From Gammaproteobacteria bacterium (lineage in GTDB: Bacteria; Pseudomonadota; Gammaproteobacteria; Eutrophobiales; Eutrophobiaceae), in the NCBI GenBank assembly GCA_021773235.1, contig JAJFKL010000025.1:1-64000 (forward strand): a DNA stretch of 64,000 nucleotides, read 5' to 3'. The notes beneath the pieces were generated by a model. It was not told where the DNA came from. It ran no database searches and was given only the letters and a program-made list of their open reading frames with translations. Shown here piece after piece: positions 43,051 to 52,883 of the stretch. Positions within the stretch are counted from its first letter, which is position 1; each line of letters opens with the position of its first letter. Both the position numbers and the translations under genes were made by a program.

Positions 43051-43346
43051 CGTAGGTATTTAGGTTTCGCCTAAAGCGCCTACTGTTGGCGTCAGAAACA
43101 AGAATCCTAACATTACATCCATGCAAATCGCCGCTCGAAAACATGTTCCAGACATTTTCTACCGCTTACATCCGTGTAAGCGTCTTGCGCGGTCACTTCG
43201 GACTCTTCGGCAACTGCTCCATGTGTTGCTCTACCTCCGGCACACCCCTCAAGGGGGTACCTAGGTCCATGCAGTCGTGTCCTCTCGTGACACTAATACA
43301 TCCTTGTATGTCGTCCTGCGCTCGCGGCATACATTACATCCATGTA
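43051..43346. repeat. Dispersed hairpin-repeat cluster, block A
   Basis: Hairpins GTAGG..CCTAC (43051-43082), GCTTACA-TCCG-TGTAAGC (43163-43180), ATACA-TCCT-TGTAT (43295-43308), TTACA-TCCA-TGTAA (43333-43346); spacer shared with blocks B and C. Confidence 0.7.
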
Positions 43347-43410
43347 AATAATATTTCATGTATTATCTCATTCAAGACAGATGTTTCAAAGTTTGTGAGG
43401 ACAATCCGCT

Positions 43411-44166
43411 ATGAAGGAAACACAAAATTTTGCCCAACGCGTAAGATCAGGGGATGTTTTATTCGGCACTCTAGTGAGCTTACCATCACCAGAGGTATGT
43501 GAATTACTTGCCAATGTCGGCTATGACTGGCTATTTATTGATGCAGAGCATGGTGCATTCAACCCACAACAAGCGCAATCCATGTTACAAGCAGCTGCAC
43601 CAACCCCTTGTGTCATTCGTGTTCCTGAAGGCGAATCAGTCTGGATTAAAAAGGCGCTGGATATAGGCGCTGCCGGTGTTATTGTCCCTCAGGTACATAA
43701 TTCAGCTCAGGCGAGTAAAATTATCAAACATTGCAAGTATGCACCTAGCGGCGATAGAGGTATTGGGATTGGTCGTGCGCACCAATACGGAATAGATTTT
43801 GAACGCTACCTTGAACACGCGAATAATGAGACTGCGGTGATATTGCAGGCAGAAAGTAGCTCCGCAGTAGAACATATTGATGACATTGTTAGTCTAAAAG
43901 GCGTTGATGCCATACTGATAGGTCCTTATGATCTTTCTGCAAGCTTGGGTATGCCTGGCGACATAAATCACCCTCTAGTTCAATCTGCCATAGATACAAT
44001 TATAAAAGCATGTCAAAAAGCTAAGGTGAGCATGGGATTTTTTGGTGTTAGTGCTGAAGCGGTATTACCTTATAAAGAACGCGGCTTTACTCTATTAACC
44101 ACCGGTGTAGATACGACATTCTTAATTAAATCAGCATCTGAAACACTCAAGGATATTCGTGGCTAA
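43411..44166 (+). CDS. HpcH/HpaI aldolase family protein
   Basis: YDWLFIDAEHGAFNPQQAQSML, GAAGVIVPQVHN, GPYDLSASLG. Confidence 0.9.
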   Translation: MKETQNFAQRVRSGDVLFGTLVSLPSPEVCELLANVGYDWLFIDAEHGAFNPQQAQSMLQAAAPTPCVIRVPEGESVWIKKALDIGAAGVIVPQVHNSAQASKIIKHCKYAPSGDRGIGIGRAHQYGIDFERYLEHANNETAVILQAESSSAVEHIDDIVSLKGVDAILIGPYDLSASLGMPGDINHPLVQSAIDTIIKACQKAKVSMGFFGVSAEAVLPYKERGFTLLTTGVDTTFLIKSASETLKDIRG

Positions 44167-44527
44167 AAAACCCATTATGAGCTTAGGCACTATCAACACA
44201 ATATTAAATACAGCACCTATAGTGATTCAGGGCGCGACACGCTTGATAAAGTTAATACGCGACCAAGGCAACGACAATAAACCTGAGGAAGAGATCCCTG
44301 AGACTATCGAAGGTATAAAAGAAGAAGTTGCGCGTCTTCATCAACGCCTGGATACGAATGACGAATCCAATGTCGAACAAATAAAATTGATTGAGGAACT
44401 TGCCCGGCAAAATGAATCGCTTGCAACGCAATTGAAAAGTACTGTTACCCATCTAAATAGAATTACCCTCCTTGCGATCATTGCCATAATTATATCGATA
44501 ATATGTCTTGTAGGCTTTATATCATGA
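44159..44527 (+). CDS. Coiled-coil protein with C-terminal TM helix, unknown function
   Basis: GTG start overlapping the upstream stop; coiled-coil EEEIPETIEGIKEEVARLHQRL..., C-terminal hydrophobic helix. Confidence 0.7.
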   Translation: MAKKPIMSLGTINTILNTAPIVIQGATRLIKLIRDQGNDNKPEEEIPETIEGIKEEVARLHQRLDTNDESNVEQIKLIEELARQNESLATQLKSTVTHLNRITLLAIIAIIISIICLVGFIS

Positions 44528-44556
44528 TGATTTTAACAGCATACTTATTCACACAG

Positions 44557-44603
44557 CCGCTACGGACTCCTGTCCTCTCGCGCCATACACTACATCCATG
44601 TAG
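44557..44603. repeat. Dispersed hairpin-repeat, block B
   Basis: CGGACTCCTGTCCTCTCGCGCCATACA followed by CTACA-TCCA-TGTAG hairpin (44590-44603). Confidence 0.65.
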
Positions 44604-44606
44604 ATA

Positions 44607-44915
44607 ATGAAGAAAGTTTATAGCAGTGACAATACGATAATGGCTGGACACGTTCATAGCCTATTGAAAGCTAATGAAATTGATTGCCATCTACGCAATA
44701 TGAATTTATCGGGTGGGATTGGTGAACTCCCCATCAATGAATGTTGGCCTGAGGTCTGGGTGAACGATGAATCAGACTATGCCTTTGCCAAACGCCTGAT
44801 AGACAACGTCCTTGCTGATGCTGAAAATCAAGGTGACTGGCAATGTCAGTGTGGTGAACTAATTGAAGGCCAGTTTGACGTTTGTTGGTCTTGTGCAACT
44901 GAAAGGTCTAATTGA
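44607..44915 (+). CDS. DUF2007-like putative signal-transducing protein with C-terminal Zn-ribbon cysteines
   Basis: KKVYSSDNTIMAGHVHSLLKANEIDCHLRN; C-terminal CQCGELIEGQFDVCWSC. Confidence 0.85.
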   Translation: MKKVYSSDNTIMAGHVHSLLKANEIDCHLRNMNLSGGIGELPINECWPEVWVNDESDYAFAKRLIDNVLADAENQGDWQCQCGELIEGQFDVCWSCATERSN

Positions 44916-44920
44916 TATAG

Positions 44921-45694
44921 ATGTATACTACTTGTCCCAAGTGCAAGCATGAGCGCCAAGCTGAAGAAAAGACAAATCCTGATATTTGCCCTGCCTGCGG
45001 TATAATTTTTTCAAAGTGGATGAAACAACAGTTTTCATCTCCAGAAACACAAAGGGCTACACGAAACAAGGTTAAAAATTCGGTTACTCCCGGATTAGTG
45101 AATATCATCAGTTCAAGTCTGTTTTTTGTTGAAGACAAAGTAAACCCCTTTGTTTTTTATGGACGAGCACTTCTTTTCATTGGCATAGCACTATGGGGAT
45201 GGCAGTTTATCAACATGGATTTTATTAATAACCCAATGGCTATCGGTAGTTCTTACATGCATCGCGTTAATCTTATTTTTCATGAGGCCGGGCATGTTAT
45301 CTTTATGCCGTTTGGCTGGTTCATGACAAAACTCGGTGGGACTCTAGGGCAATTATTAATGCCAGTAGTTGTCATGCTGACTTTTTTGATTAAAAGCAAA
45401 AACAACTTTGGTGCATCCGTTGGACTATGGTGGTTAGGACAAAGTTTTAAGGACTGTGCTCCTTATATAGATGACGCATTAGATCAAAAGTTAGTATTAT
45501 TAGGTGGTTTTACAGGTGCCGACAAACCGGGTTCACATGACTGGACTAATATTCTCTCGGAATTTGATAAGATTGATAAACACCGAGAAATAGCGACTAA
45601 ATTTGATAACATTGGAACAACCCTGATATTGATTGCTCTTGCATGGGGAGCTTATTTACTTTACAAACAATTTAAAAATCTTGATTCAATATGA
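44921..45694 (+). CDS. Zinc-ribbon membrane protein with M50-like HEAGH motif
   Basis: N-terminal CPKCKHERQAEEKTNPDICPACG; FHEAGHVIFMPFGWFMTKLGGTLGQLL in a hydrophobic context. Confidence 0.7.
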   Translation: MYTTCPKCKHERQAEEKTNPDICPACGIIFSKWMKQQFSSPETQRATRNKVKNSVTPGLVNIISSSLFFVEDKVNPFVFYGRALLFIGIALWGWQFINMDFINNPMAIGSSYMHRVNLIFHEAGHVIFMPFGWFMTKLGGTLGQLLMPVVVMLTFLIKSKNNFGASVGLWWLGQSFKDCAPYIDDALDQKLVLLGGFTGADKPGSHDWTNILSEFDKIDKHREIATKFDNIGTTLILIALAWGAYLLYKQFKNLDSI

Positions 45695-47139
45695 AATATT
45701 TCTGTTTAACCTTGAGAGGTCTTTTGCCTCACATCTTCTTTTGCATAACAATACTATTTAACAATCATGCTGCTGCTGATCACAGCGTTGAACACTTGCC
45801 TGCTACTGTCAACAAAGTTTTAGCAAAACACAAAATACCTAAAGATTCCTTGAGTCTTTTTATACATGAGTTTGATGCAAGCGATCCACTGGTTGCATTA
45901 AATATTGATACTCCTCGCAACCCTGCCTCTGTCATCAAGTTATTAACTACATATGCCGGACTTGATATTCTTGGCCCAAATTATAATTGGGAAACGCATG
46001 TTCATCTTGATGGGAAGCTCAATAACGGCACTCTTGATGGAAATTTAATCATTGAGGGTCGCGGCGATCCCTTCCTGGTCAGAGAAACATTTTGGCATTT
46101 ATTATTTACGCTACGCAATCGTGGCATACAACATATTAACGGAGACCTTCTTATTGACAATGAGCATTTTGAAGATGAGAACGGCTCACCCGCAGATTTT
46201 GATAATAAACCCTATCGGGTATACAACACTTTCCCTGATGCTGCATTGTTAAACTTTCGTGCACACCAATTTAACTTCATCCCCATGGACAAGAAGCTTC
46301 ATATCTACGCAGATCCGCCGGCTTCAAACCTGCAAATCAAGAATAAAGTAAAATTAGTTAAAGGAGCGTGCAAGGGAAAGCATCGACGATTAAAGTTTAA
46401 TGTAATTAAACAAGGCTCAGTCACCACAGTCGGGTTCAGTGGCAATTATCCTAAACGTTGTGGCAATCAAGAACTATTGCGCACCGTACTACCCAATGGC
46501 GATTATATCTTTGGTGTCTTCAAGGCATTATGGGAAGACATGGGGGGCACTATTAATGGAAAATATGGTGAAACGAGTATTGATGACAATAATCCATTTT
46601 ATATTGTACCGTCAAAACCATTGAGTGAAATCATTACCTATATCAATAAATACAGTAATAATGTAATGACCAGACAATTGTTACTGACTATTGGTAAAGA
46701 GAAATATAATAATTCCGGAAACAAGCTTGCAGGGAGAAAGGTAATCTCTGAGTGGTTGCAGGGCATCGGTATCTCTGCCCCGGATTTAATCATTGAAAAT
46801 GGTTCCGGTCTATCTCGTAGTGCTCGAATCTCCGCCCGTACGCTGGCGATGATGTTACAACATGCACTACAAAGTCCTTATCAACCAGAATACTTTTCAT
46901 CACTCCCCTTAGTCGGTATTGATGGAACTGTACGCAAACGACTTAAAGGCATTATCCCACCAGGCAATGCCCGCATAAAAACTGGCATAATTGACAATGT
47001 CAGATCTATGGCAGGTTATGTTAAGAGCAAGAACAATAAAAATTATATTATTGTCTCATTACAAAATTATAAGGGCATACAAAATACAACTGGGACATTG
47101 GTTCAGAACGAGATATTGAAGTGGTTATATAAACAGTAA
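45691..47139 (+). CDS. dacB: D-alanyl-D-alanine carboxypeptidase/endopeptidase (PBP4, DacB)
   Basis: PASVIKLLT (SxxK), YSNNVMTRQLL (SxN), RIKTGIIDNVRSMAGY (KTG). Confidence 0.93.
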   Translation: MKYFCLTLRGLLPHIFFCITILFNNHAAADHSVEHLPATVNKVLAKHKIPKDSLSLFIHEFDASDPLVALNIDTPRNPASVIKLLTTYAGLDILGPNYNWETHVHLDGKLNNGTLDGNLIIEGRGDPFLVRETFWHLLFTLRNRGIQHINGDLLIDNEHFEDENGSPADFDNKPYRVYNTFPDAALLNFRAHQFNFIPMDKKLHIYADPPASNLQIKNKVKLVKGACKGKHRRLKFNVIKQGSVTTVGFSGNYPKRCGNQELLRTVLPNGDYIFGVFKALWEDMGGTINGKYGETSIDDNNPFYIVPSKPLSEIITYINKYSNNVMTRQLLLTIGKEKYNNSGNKLAGRKVISEWLQGIGISAPDLIIENGSGLSRSARISARTLAMMLQHALQSPYQPEYFSSLPLVGIDGTVRKRLKGIIPPGNARIKTGIIDNVRSMAGYVKSKNNKNYIIVSLQNYKGIQNTTGTLVQNEILKWLYKQ

Positions 47140-47148
47140 ACTCTAAGC

Positions 47149-49629
47149 CTAAATAACCTTTTTCACATTAAATGAAGAAATAAACTCTAACGGCGCTGGC
47201 ATACCAATACCGTAGCCTTGTGCATAATCGACCCCAATACTCCTAAGTTTTTCTAAAATTGCATCGTCTTCTACAAACTCGGCTATTGTCTTTTTACCCA
47301 TAACATGACTTATTTCATTGATTGACTTTACCATTGCAAAATCAATGGGGTCATCAACGATATCTTTGACAAACATCCCATCGATCTTTAAAAAGTCTAC
47401 AGGTAAATTTTTCAAATAAGCAAACGAAGAAACACCACTACCAAAATCATCCAGCGCAAACAAACAGCCCATACCTTTTAAAGTGATAATGAATTCCATC
47501 GCATTATTCAGATTTGCAATTGCTGCAGTTTCAGTAATCTCAAAACACACTTTGCTTGTATCTATTTTTGTTTCTTTCAACTTATTTATTACATAGGCTC
47601 GAAACTGATCATCACCAAGGTTTTGTCCAGATAAATTTATACTACAAAATGATATAGGTTCATCTGTTACAGATATATCTTTGAGCCAATGAAACGCAGA
47701 ATTCAGAACCCAACGGTCCAATTTAGATATTAGATTATATCGCTCAGCCGCAGGTAAAAATGCTCCGGGAGGAATTATGGCGCCGGCTTCATCTTCCATT
47801 CGTAAAAGCAATTCATAATGAGTGGTTTCAGAACTCTCAATATTCATAATTGGTTGTGCATATAAATGAAAGCGGTGTTGTTCGAGAGCACTATTAATTC
47901 TTGTTACCCATTGCATGTCACCATAACGCTTCGCGAAGGAAGTGTCTTTTTCGTGATAAAGGTGCACCCGGTTACGTCCTGATTCTTTTGCTGCATAGCA
48001 AGCAGCATCAGCCTGTTTTAGTATTTCAGTAATGTTATTAATTGACATGTTGATAGGTGAAACACCAATGCTAGCACCGATACTAAATGCCTGATCTCCC
48101 CAGGCAAAGCGGAATTCTTCCACTGCTTCACGTATTACATTAGCAACACGCATTGCTTGTTTTATATTACAATGTTCCATCAACACTCCAAATTCATCAC
48201 CACCAATTCTTGCTAAAGTGTCACGCTGCCTTATCTTATCTTCCATGATATTTGCAATTTGATGAAGCAACTCATCACCCGCAGTATGGCCACAAGTGTC
48301 ATTAACAATTTTGAACTGATCCAAATCTATATATAATATCGCATGCTCTGATCTTTCTTCTTCTACATGATCCAACACTCTAGCAAGACGCCTTTCAAAC
48401 TCTCTTCTGTTAACTAGTTCAGTAAGCGCATCATGACTAGCCTGATAAGATAATTCATCTGAAAGATTATGTGCTTCTGTAATATCTTGTACTTGTGCTA
48501 TTGCATATAAAAAGTCATTATTAATGTCTCGTACAGATGAAACATTCAACAAACCCCAAATGATTTTTCCAGATTTATGTATATATCTTTTTTCCAATTG
48601 ATAATGTGATAATTTTCCCTGTACTAATTTAAAATGCTGATCAACACTCAAGCTCACATCATCTAAAAATGTCAATTCCTTAAACAAGGTACCAACAAGT
48701 TCTTCCTGTTTGTAACCCAACATATTACAAAGCGATTGATTCACTTGGCTGATACTGTGATCTTTTTTGACTAACGCCATGCCAATTGCTGCACTATAAA
48801 ATGCACTTCTGAACCTTACCTCACTGTCTTCCAGTCTTTCCTGCGTCCTTACCCTTTCTGATATTTCAGTATTAAGTTCTTCATTTCTAAGCTTGACCTC
48901 AGCAGTTCTTTCCTCAACAAGTGACTCTAGATTCTCATCTCTTTCCTGGATGTGTTCCAGCATTTCATTAAAATCTTCAGTTAATTCTCCGAGCTCATCA
49001 TCATCGTAAATTTTTGCCCTGATTTTATAATCTTTCTCTTCACTAACCTTTTTAGCTATATCTGCAAGGTGATGTATTGGTACATAGATAAGACGTTGCA
49101 TACGTCCAGATAGAATAACTGCTATTCCTAATGAAATGACCATCACAATTAAGGAAATAATAAAAAAATATATAAACCTTTCAGTTATTTCATGCTTACT
49201 AGCTGAAACTAATACCGTGCCTATAGTCTTGTCATTGTAAACGACAGGAACTCTTACATTAATCAAATCTAAACTGATATGGTCCCTGTGAATATCTACA
49301 ATGTATTTTTCATCGTACTCATTGTTATGATAATGAACAAAATTATTACCATCAGTCAAAAGTACTTCAGCAGCCACAATTGATGAGTCATGCGCCAAAG
49401 AACTTACTATCTCATTACCTGAGTCATAATCATTGAACAATATTGCAGTAGATATATTGTCACGAACTATCTTTGCATGAGTCTCAAGATCATTCTTGAG
49501 CACTGATCTCAGTGTATATATGTCATGCGCCAGAAAAACACCTATAGCAATTAATAGAGCAAGAGCAGTGGTAATTGTTATAATAGCGGCCAGTTTACGT
49601 TTGATTGAATATGATGAGAATATATTCAT
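47149..49629 (-). CDS. Membrane HAMP-PAS-GGDEF-EAL protein
   Basis: N-terminal TM segments, HAMP, PAS, ARIGGDEF with RQRD I-site, EAL domain (ELLLRM variant; DDFGSGVSSFAYL). Confidence 0.93.
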   Translation of the reverse strand: MNIFSSYSIKRKLAAIITITTALALLIAIGVFLAHDIYTLRSVLKNDLETHAKIVRDNISTAILFNDYDSGNEIVSSLAHDSSIVAAEVLLTDGNNFVHYHNNEYDEKYIVDIHRDHISLDLINVRVPVVYNDKTIGTVLVSASKHEITERFIYFFIISLIVMVISLGIAVILSGRMQRLIYVPIHHLADIAKKVSEEKDYKIRAKIYDDDELGELTEDFNEMLEHIQERDENLESLVEERTAEVKLRNEELNTEISERVRTQERLEDSEVRFRSAFYSAAIGMALVKKDHSISQVNQSLCNMLGYKQEELVGTLFKELTFLDDVSLSVDQHFKLVQGKLSHYQLEKRYIHKSGKIIWGLLNVSSVRDINNDFLYAIAQVQDITEAHNLSDELSYQASHDALTELVNRREFERRLARVLDHVEEERSEHAILYIDLDQFKIVNDTCGHTAGDELLHQIANIMEDKIRQRDTLARIGGDEFGVLMEHCNIKQAMRVANVIREAVEEFRFAWGDQAFSIGASIGVSPINMSINNITEILKQADAACYAAKESGRNRVHLYHEKDTSFAKRYGDMQWVTRINSALEQHRFHLYAQPIMNIESSETTHYELLLRMEDEAGAIIPPGAFLPAAERYNLISKLDRWVLNSAFHWLKDISVTDEPISFCSINLSGQNLGDDQFRAYVINKLKETKIDTSKVCFEITETAAIANLNNAMEFIITLKGMGCLFALDDFGSGVSSFAYLKNLPVDFLKIDGMFVKDIVDDPIDFAMVKSINEISHVMGKKTIAEFVEDDAILEKLRSIGVDYAQGYGIGMPAPLEFISSFNVKKVI

Positions 49630-50171
49630 TTATCCGCACCAACAATTTTAGCTATCCGTAATAACTTTGAACTAATCTTCAATCCATTCTTTTTTGCAGA
49701 GCCTATATTTATAGCGACACGTAATTTATTGTCTCGAACAAAATATTCGATCATCCCTCCATCGCTAATAAAACCCTCCATATCACTGACCAATAAAGTA
49801 TTTCCATCCAATAATATTTGTTTTATATTTTTCGAATCATAATCAATGCGACTAATAAAAAGGATCTGACAATTTTTCGCCTCTTCGTTTGTTATATTCT
49901 TTATTATTTTTATTTTCCTACCTTTTACATCATCGCCCTCTATATCATTTATGTGCTTATTAATTTCTGTTATTCCGTTAATACAAATATTGAAATTATT
50001 TTTTTCATTAAAAGATGACTCAGGCCATTCAACAAAATTAGAAAAGTGAAGCAGGTAAACAGCCATAAATTTGCCTTGCCGATCCAGGGCATCTTGTTCA
50101 TTTGCACACACGGAAAACGTAAAAACCGTTCCTAATAACAATGCAAATAATTTTCTATTTATCTGTTTCAT
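49626..50171 (-). CDS. YfiR family protein
   Basis: FMAVYLLHFSNFVEWP; GGMIEYFVRDNKLRVAINIGSAKKNGLKISSKLLRIAKIV. Confidence 0.9.
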   Translation of the reverse strand: MKQINRKLFALLLGTVFTFSVCANEQDALDRQGKFMAVYLLHFSNFVEWPESSFNEKNNFNICINGITEINKHINDIEGDDVKGRKIKIIKNITNEEAKNCQILFISRIDYDSKNIKQILLDGNTLLVSDMEGFISDGGMIEYFVRDNKLRVAINIGSAKKNGLKISSKLLRIAKIVGADK

Positions 50172-50194
50172 AAAAATAATTTATTTAACTGCCA

Positions 50195-52219
50195 TTAAAA
50201 CTGCCATTGCAGTTTTGCAAAAATGCCTCTTTGAATTTGCGTATTTGGGATAGTAAGGATCTCACCGGAAAATTCCTGACGTGAATTTTCAATCAGGTTT
50301 TGACCTATCACAGATAATTTCAGATTATTAATAGGTGTCCAGCTAAGTTGAATATTCATACTGACATAGTCATTAACATTCAAATCAGGTAACTCATCGA
50401 CATAGCGAATCCAGGTATCCAACTGAATATCTTCCGAAAACGAATACAAGGATCGCAAAGACAATTGATGATGAGGACTACGTCCTTCTTGAGCTTCAGG
50501 GCTGCTGCTAGTAATACCTTGGGCAGCATGCATATGTAAATCAAAATAACTATACGTACCTTTTAATGTTAACTTCGGATGTATATTCCACTCGTTAGTT
50601 AATTCAATACCATAACTTTCCGCATCCATTTCACGTTTTATACTAAGCGGTATTACGAGATGTGCCGGTGCTGGTGTGGTTTCCAGAAATGCGGTTCCCC
50701 TTTCAAACATAGTCAGATCTTTGTATTTGTTATAAAAGAGTGCGAGATCAAAAAAATAGTTATTATTAATTTTTGCTCTATAACCAAGCTCATAAGCAAT
50801 CACCTCTTCCGGTTTCCTTTGTTTCGACCCAATTACTGATACCACCCGAGGTGGAGTACCCGAAATAACCGTCGTATCAACTCTGACACTTTCTGTACCG
50901 CGATCCGTTATGCGTAAACCTCGGGATACCGCTCCCCAGAACATATGGTTTGCAATTGGTGTCCATCGAAATCGTGCATTGGGTTGATATTCAAAACCGG
51001 TAAAATCGTTATGCTCAAATTTGGACCCCATGATCAAATGTAGCTGACCATCGAATAAGGCAATATCATCCTGAAAGAATGCTGTGTATAAAGGAGAGGT
51101 ACGTTCTCTTGGACTAATTCTTAAACCAAAAGAATCTGCGTGAATTTCATCCCGGTTTAACCGATAACCAGTACCCCAAATAATCGAATGTTGTTTATTC
51201 CAGTTAAATTGATGTTTGATATCAAGATCAAAAATATCATTATCAAATTCAATTGTTATGCCGTCTTTTCTAATAACATGATCATAATAGGCTTGAATTT
51301 CCAGACTGTTATCAGAATTGAAATCATGTTGCCAACGAGCAAGTAGGTTATAACCTTCCAATTCATCGCTAGCCAAAGTATTTACTGAAAAAGGTGCCAT
51401 TAATGAGAGCTTAGAAAATTCTTTGTTTGAGGAGCCAGTATAAATGTCACCTTGTAATGTAATATTATCGCGTGATGCGTTTGACCAATCGAGCCTAAAA
51501 CCAGCCTGACTTAGATCTCTACCCCCAAATGTCCCATTACCCGACAAATCGAGCAATTGATCACGATCCGCATGCTTGGCATAAAGCCGATAATACATAT
51601 CATCATTTAATTTGCCCCCATAACGCCCAGAGGCCAATGCCTTAAGTTCTGTCCCGATACCCGTAGTTAATAAACCACCCTGAGTCTCACTGGCCTTTTT
51701 GGTAATGATATTGATCACACCGTTCATGGCATTACCACCCCAAATGGCCGTTGCTGGTCCGCGTATCACTTCAATACGATCAATATCTTCCAACACGGTA
51801 TCTTGTGTATCCCAATATACGCCTGAAAACAATGGTGTATAAACTGTCCGTCCATCCATAAGAACAAGTAACTTGTTAGCGAAACGACCATTAAACCCGC
51901 GAGATGATATTGCCCATTTTTGAGAGTCTATTTGTGCTACTTCGATGCCTGGAGCCATACGCAATGCTTCAGGAATGCTGGTCACACCAGAACGTTTTAT
52001 ATCTTCATTTGATATCACAAACACTGCTGCTGCTGTATCTAATAGCTTCTGTGGTTTACGAGACACCGATGTCACTACAACATCAAGTTCACTGAATTGC
52101 TCAAGGCTGAGTTGGCTCAATTCCTTTAGACTGTCGGCGTGTCCTCCTTGACTAGAAACAACTAAACAAAGAACAAATATAAAATTAATTCTTTTCATAT
52201 TTGTCGAACTCATGATCAT
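50195..52219 (-). CDS. TonB-dependent receptor
   Basis: Plug domain (VTSVSRKPQKLLDTAAAVFVISNEDIKRSGVTSIPEALRMAPGIEV) and beta-barrel ending LQWQF. Confidence 0.95.
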   Translation of the reverse strand: MIMSSTNMKRINFIFVLCLVVSSQGGHADSLKELSQLSLEQFSELDVVVTSVSRKPQKLLDTAAAVFVISNEDIKRSGVTSIPEALRMAPGIEVAQIDSQKWAISSRGFNGRFANKLLVLMDGRTVYTPLFSGVYWDTQDTVLEDIDRIEVIRGPATAIWGGNAMNGVINIITKKASETQGGLLTTGIGTELKALASGRYGGKLNDDMYYRLYAKHADRDQLLDLSGNGTFGGRDLSQAGFRLDWSNASRDNITLQGDIYTGSSNKEFSKLSLMAPFSVNTLASDELEGYNLLARWQHDFNSDNSLEIQAYYDHVIRKDGITIEFDNDIFDLDIKHQFNWNKQHSIIWGTGYRLNRDEIHADSFGLRISPRERTSPLYTAFFQDDIALFDGQLHLIMGSKFEHNDFTGFEYQPNARFRWTPIANHMFWGAVSRGLRITDRGTESVRVDTTVISGTPPRVVSVIGSKQRKPEEVIAYELGYRAKINNNYFFDLALFYNKYKDLTMFERGTAFLETTPAPAHLVIPLSIKREMDAESYGIELTNEWNIHPKLTLKGTYSYFDLHMHAAQGITSSSPEAQEGRSPHHQLSLRSLYSFSEDIQLDTWIRYVDELPDLNVNDYVSMNIQLSWTPINNLKLSVIGQNLIENSRQEFSGEILTIPNTQIQRGIFAKLQWQF

Positions 52220-52616
52220 TTCCTCACATGAAATTTAAAAAGATGTAATCCATGACAGCACATCGTCATGCATTGCTTGTTAATTGTGGGAATAAACTGA
52301 TAGGTGTCTGCGTTGAACGCATTAGCGTAAACATTATTATTTGCTAATCGTAACTCAACAAATACTCGAACCAATAATCTATTAAAATCCCAGATACTCA
52401 TCATTTATACTTATAATTAGTGCTTATCATTCTTATTGAGCGATAAGTTTTATTACTAACAGAGCAAAATTAATGCCATCGAATAGTGAGGTAGAAATTT
52501 ATAATTAATGCCTTGGATAACCAGAGACAATATAAATGTAAGCTATTGATATTTAATGCATAAATTATTATTCTGTTTCAAATCAAGATAGAAGAAACAA
52601 ATGGATGGGAACTTAA

Positions 52617-52883
52617 CTCTGGATAAAGAATTTCCATATTCTTGGCGCTATTTTGTTTCTGGGAAATATTATTGTCACTAGCTGGGGGAAATTAATGGTG
52701 AATCGCACTCGTGACCTAAGAATAATTACCTTTTTTCAACGTGAGGTCGCATTAACGGATTACGTGTTCACACTGGGTGGAGTACTGACAATTTTGATGA
52801 GCACTTTTGCACGAGCCATCATCCACTACATAGCTTATCTAAAATCAAATAGATCTTACGTGGATCGGTTTTTTATATTTTAA
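52617..52883 (+). pseudogene. Possible truncated DUF2269-like membrane protein remnant
   Basis: Frame reads LWIKNFHILGAILFLGNIIVTSWGKLMVNRTRDLRIITFFQREVALTDYVFTLGGVLTILMS then diverges; no ATG start, in-frame TAA just upstream. Confidence 0.4.

Noticed and set aside
43086-43502. 138-aa plus-strand ORF overlapping the start of hpcH
   Set aside because: Mostly lies over the hairpin-repeat island and then hpcH in another frame; Cys/Ser-rich translation with no domain resemblance.
52216-52404. 62-aa minus ORF just upstream of the TonB receptor
   Set aside because: No recognisable domain and no clear ribosome-binding site; more likely leader sequence.
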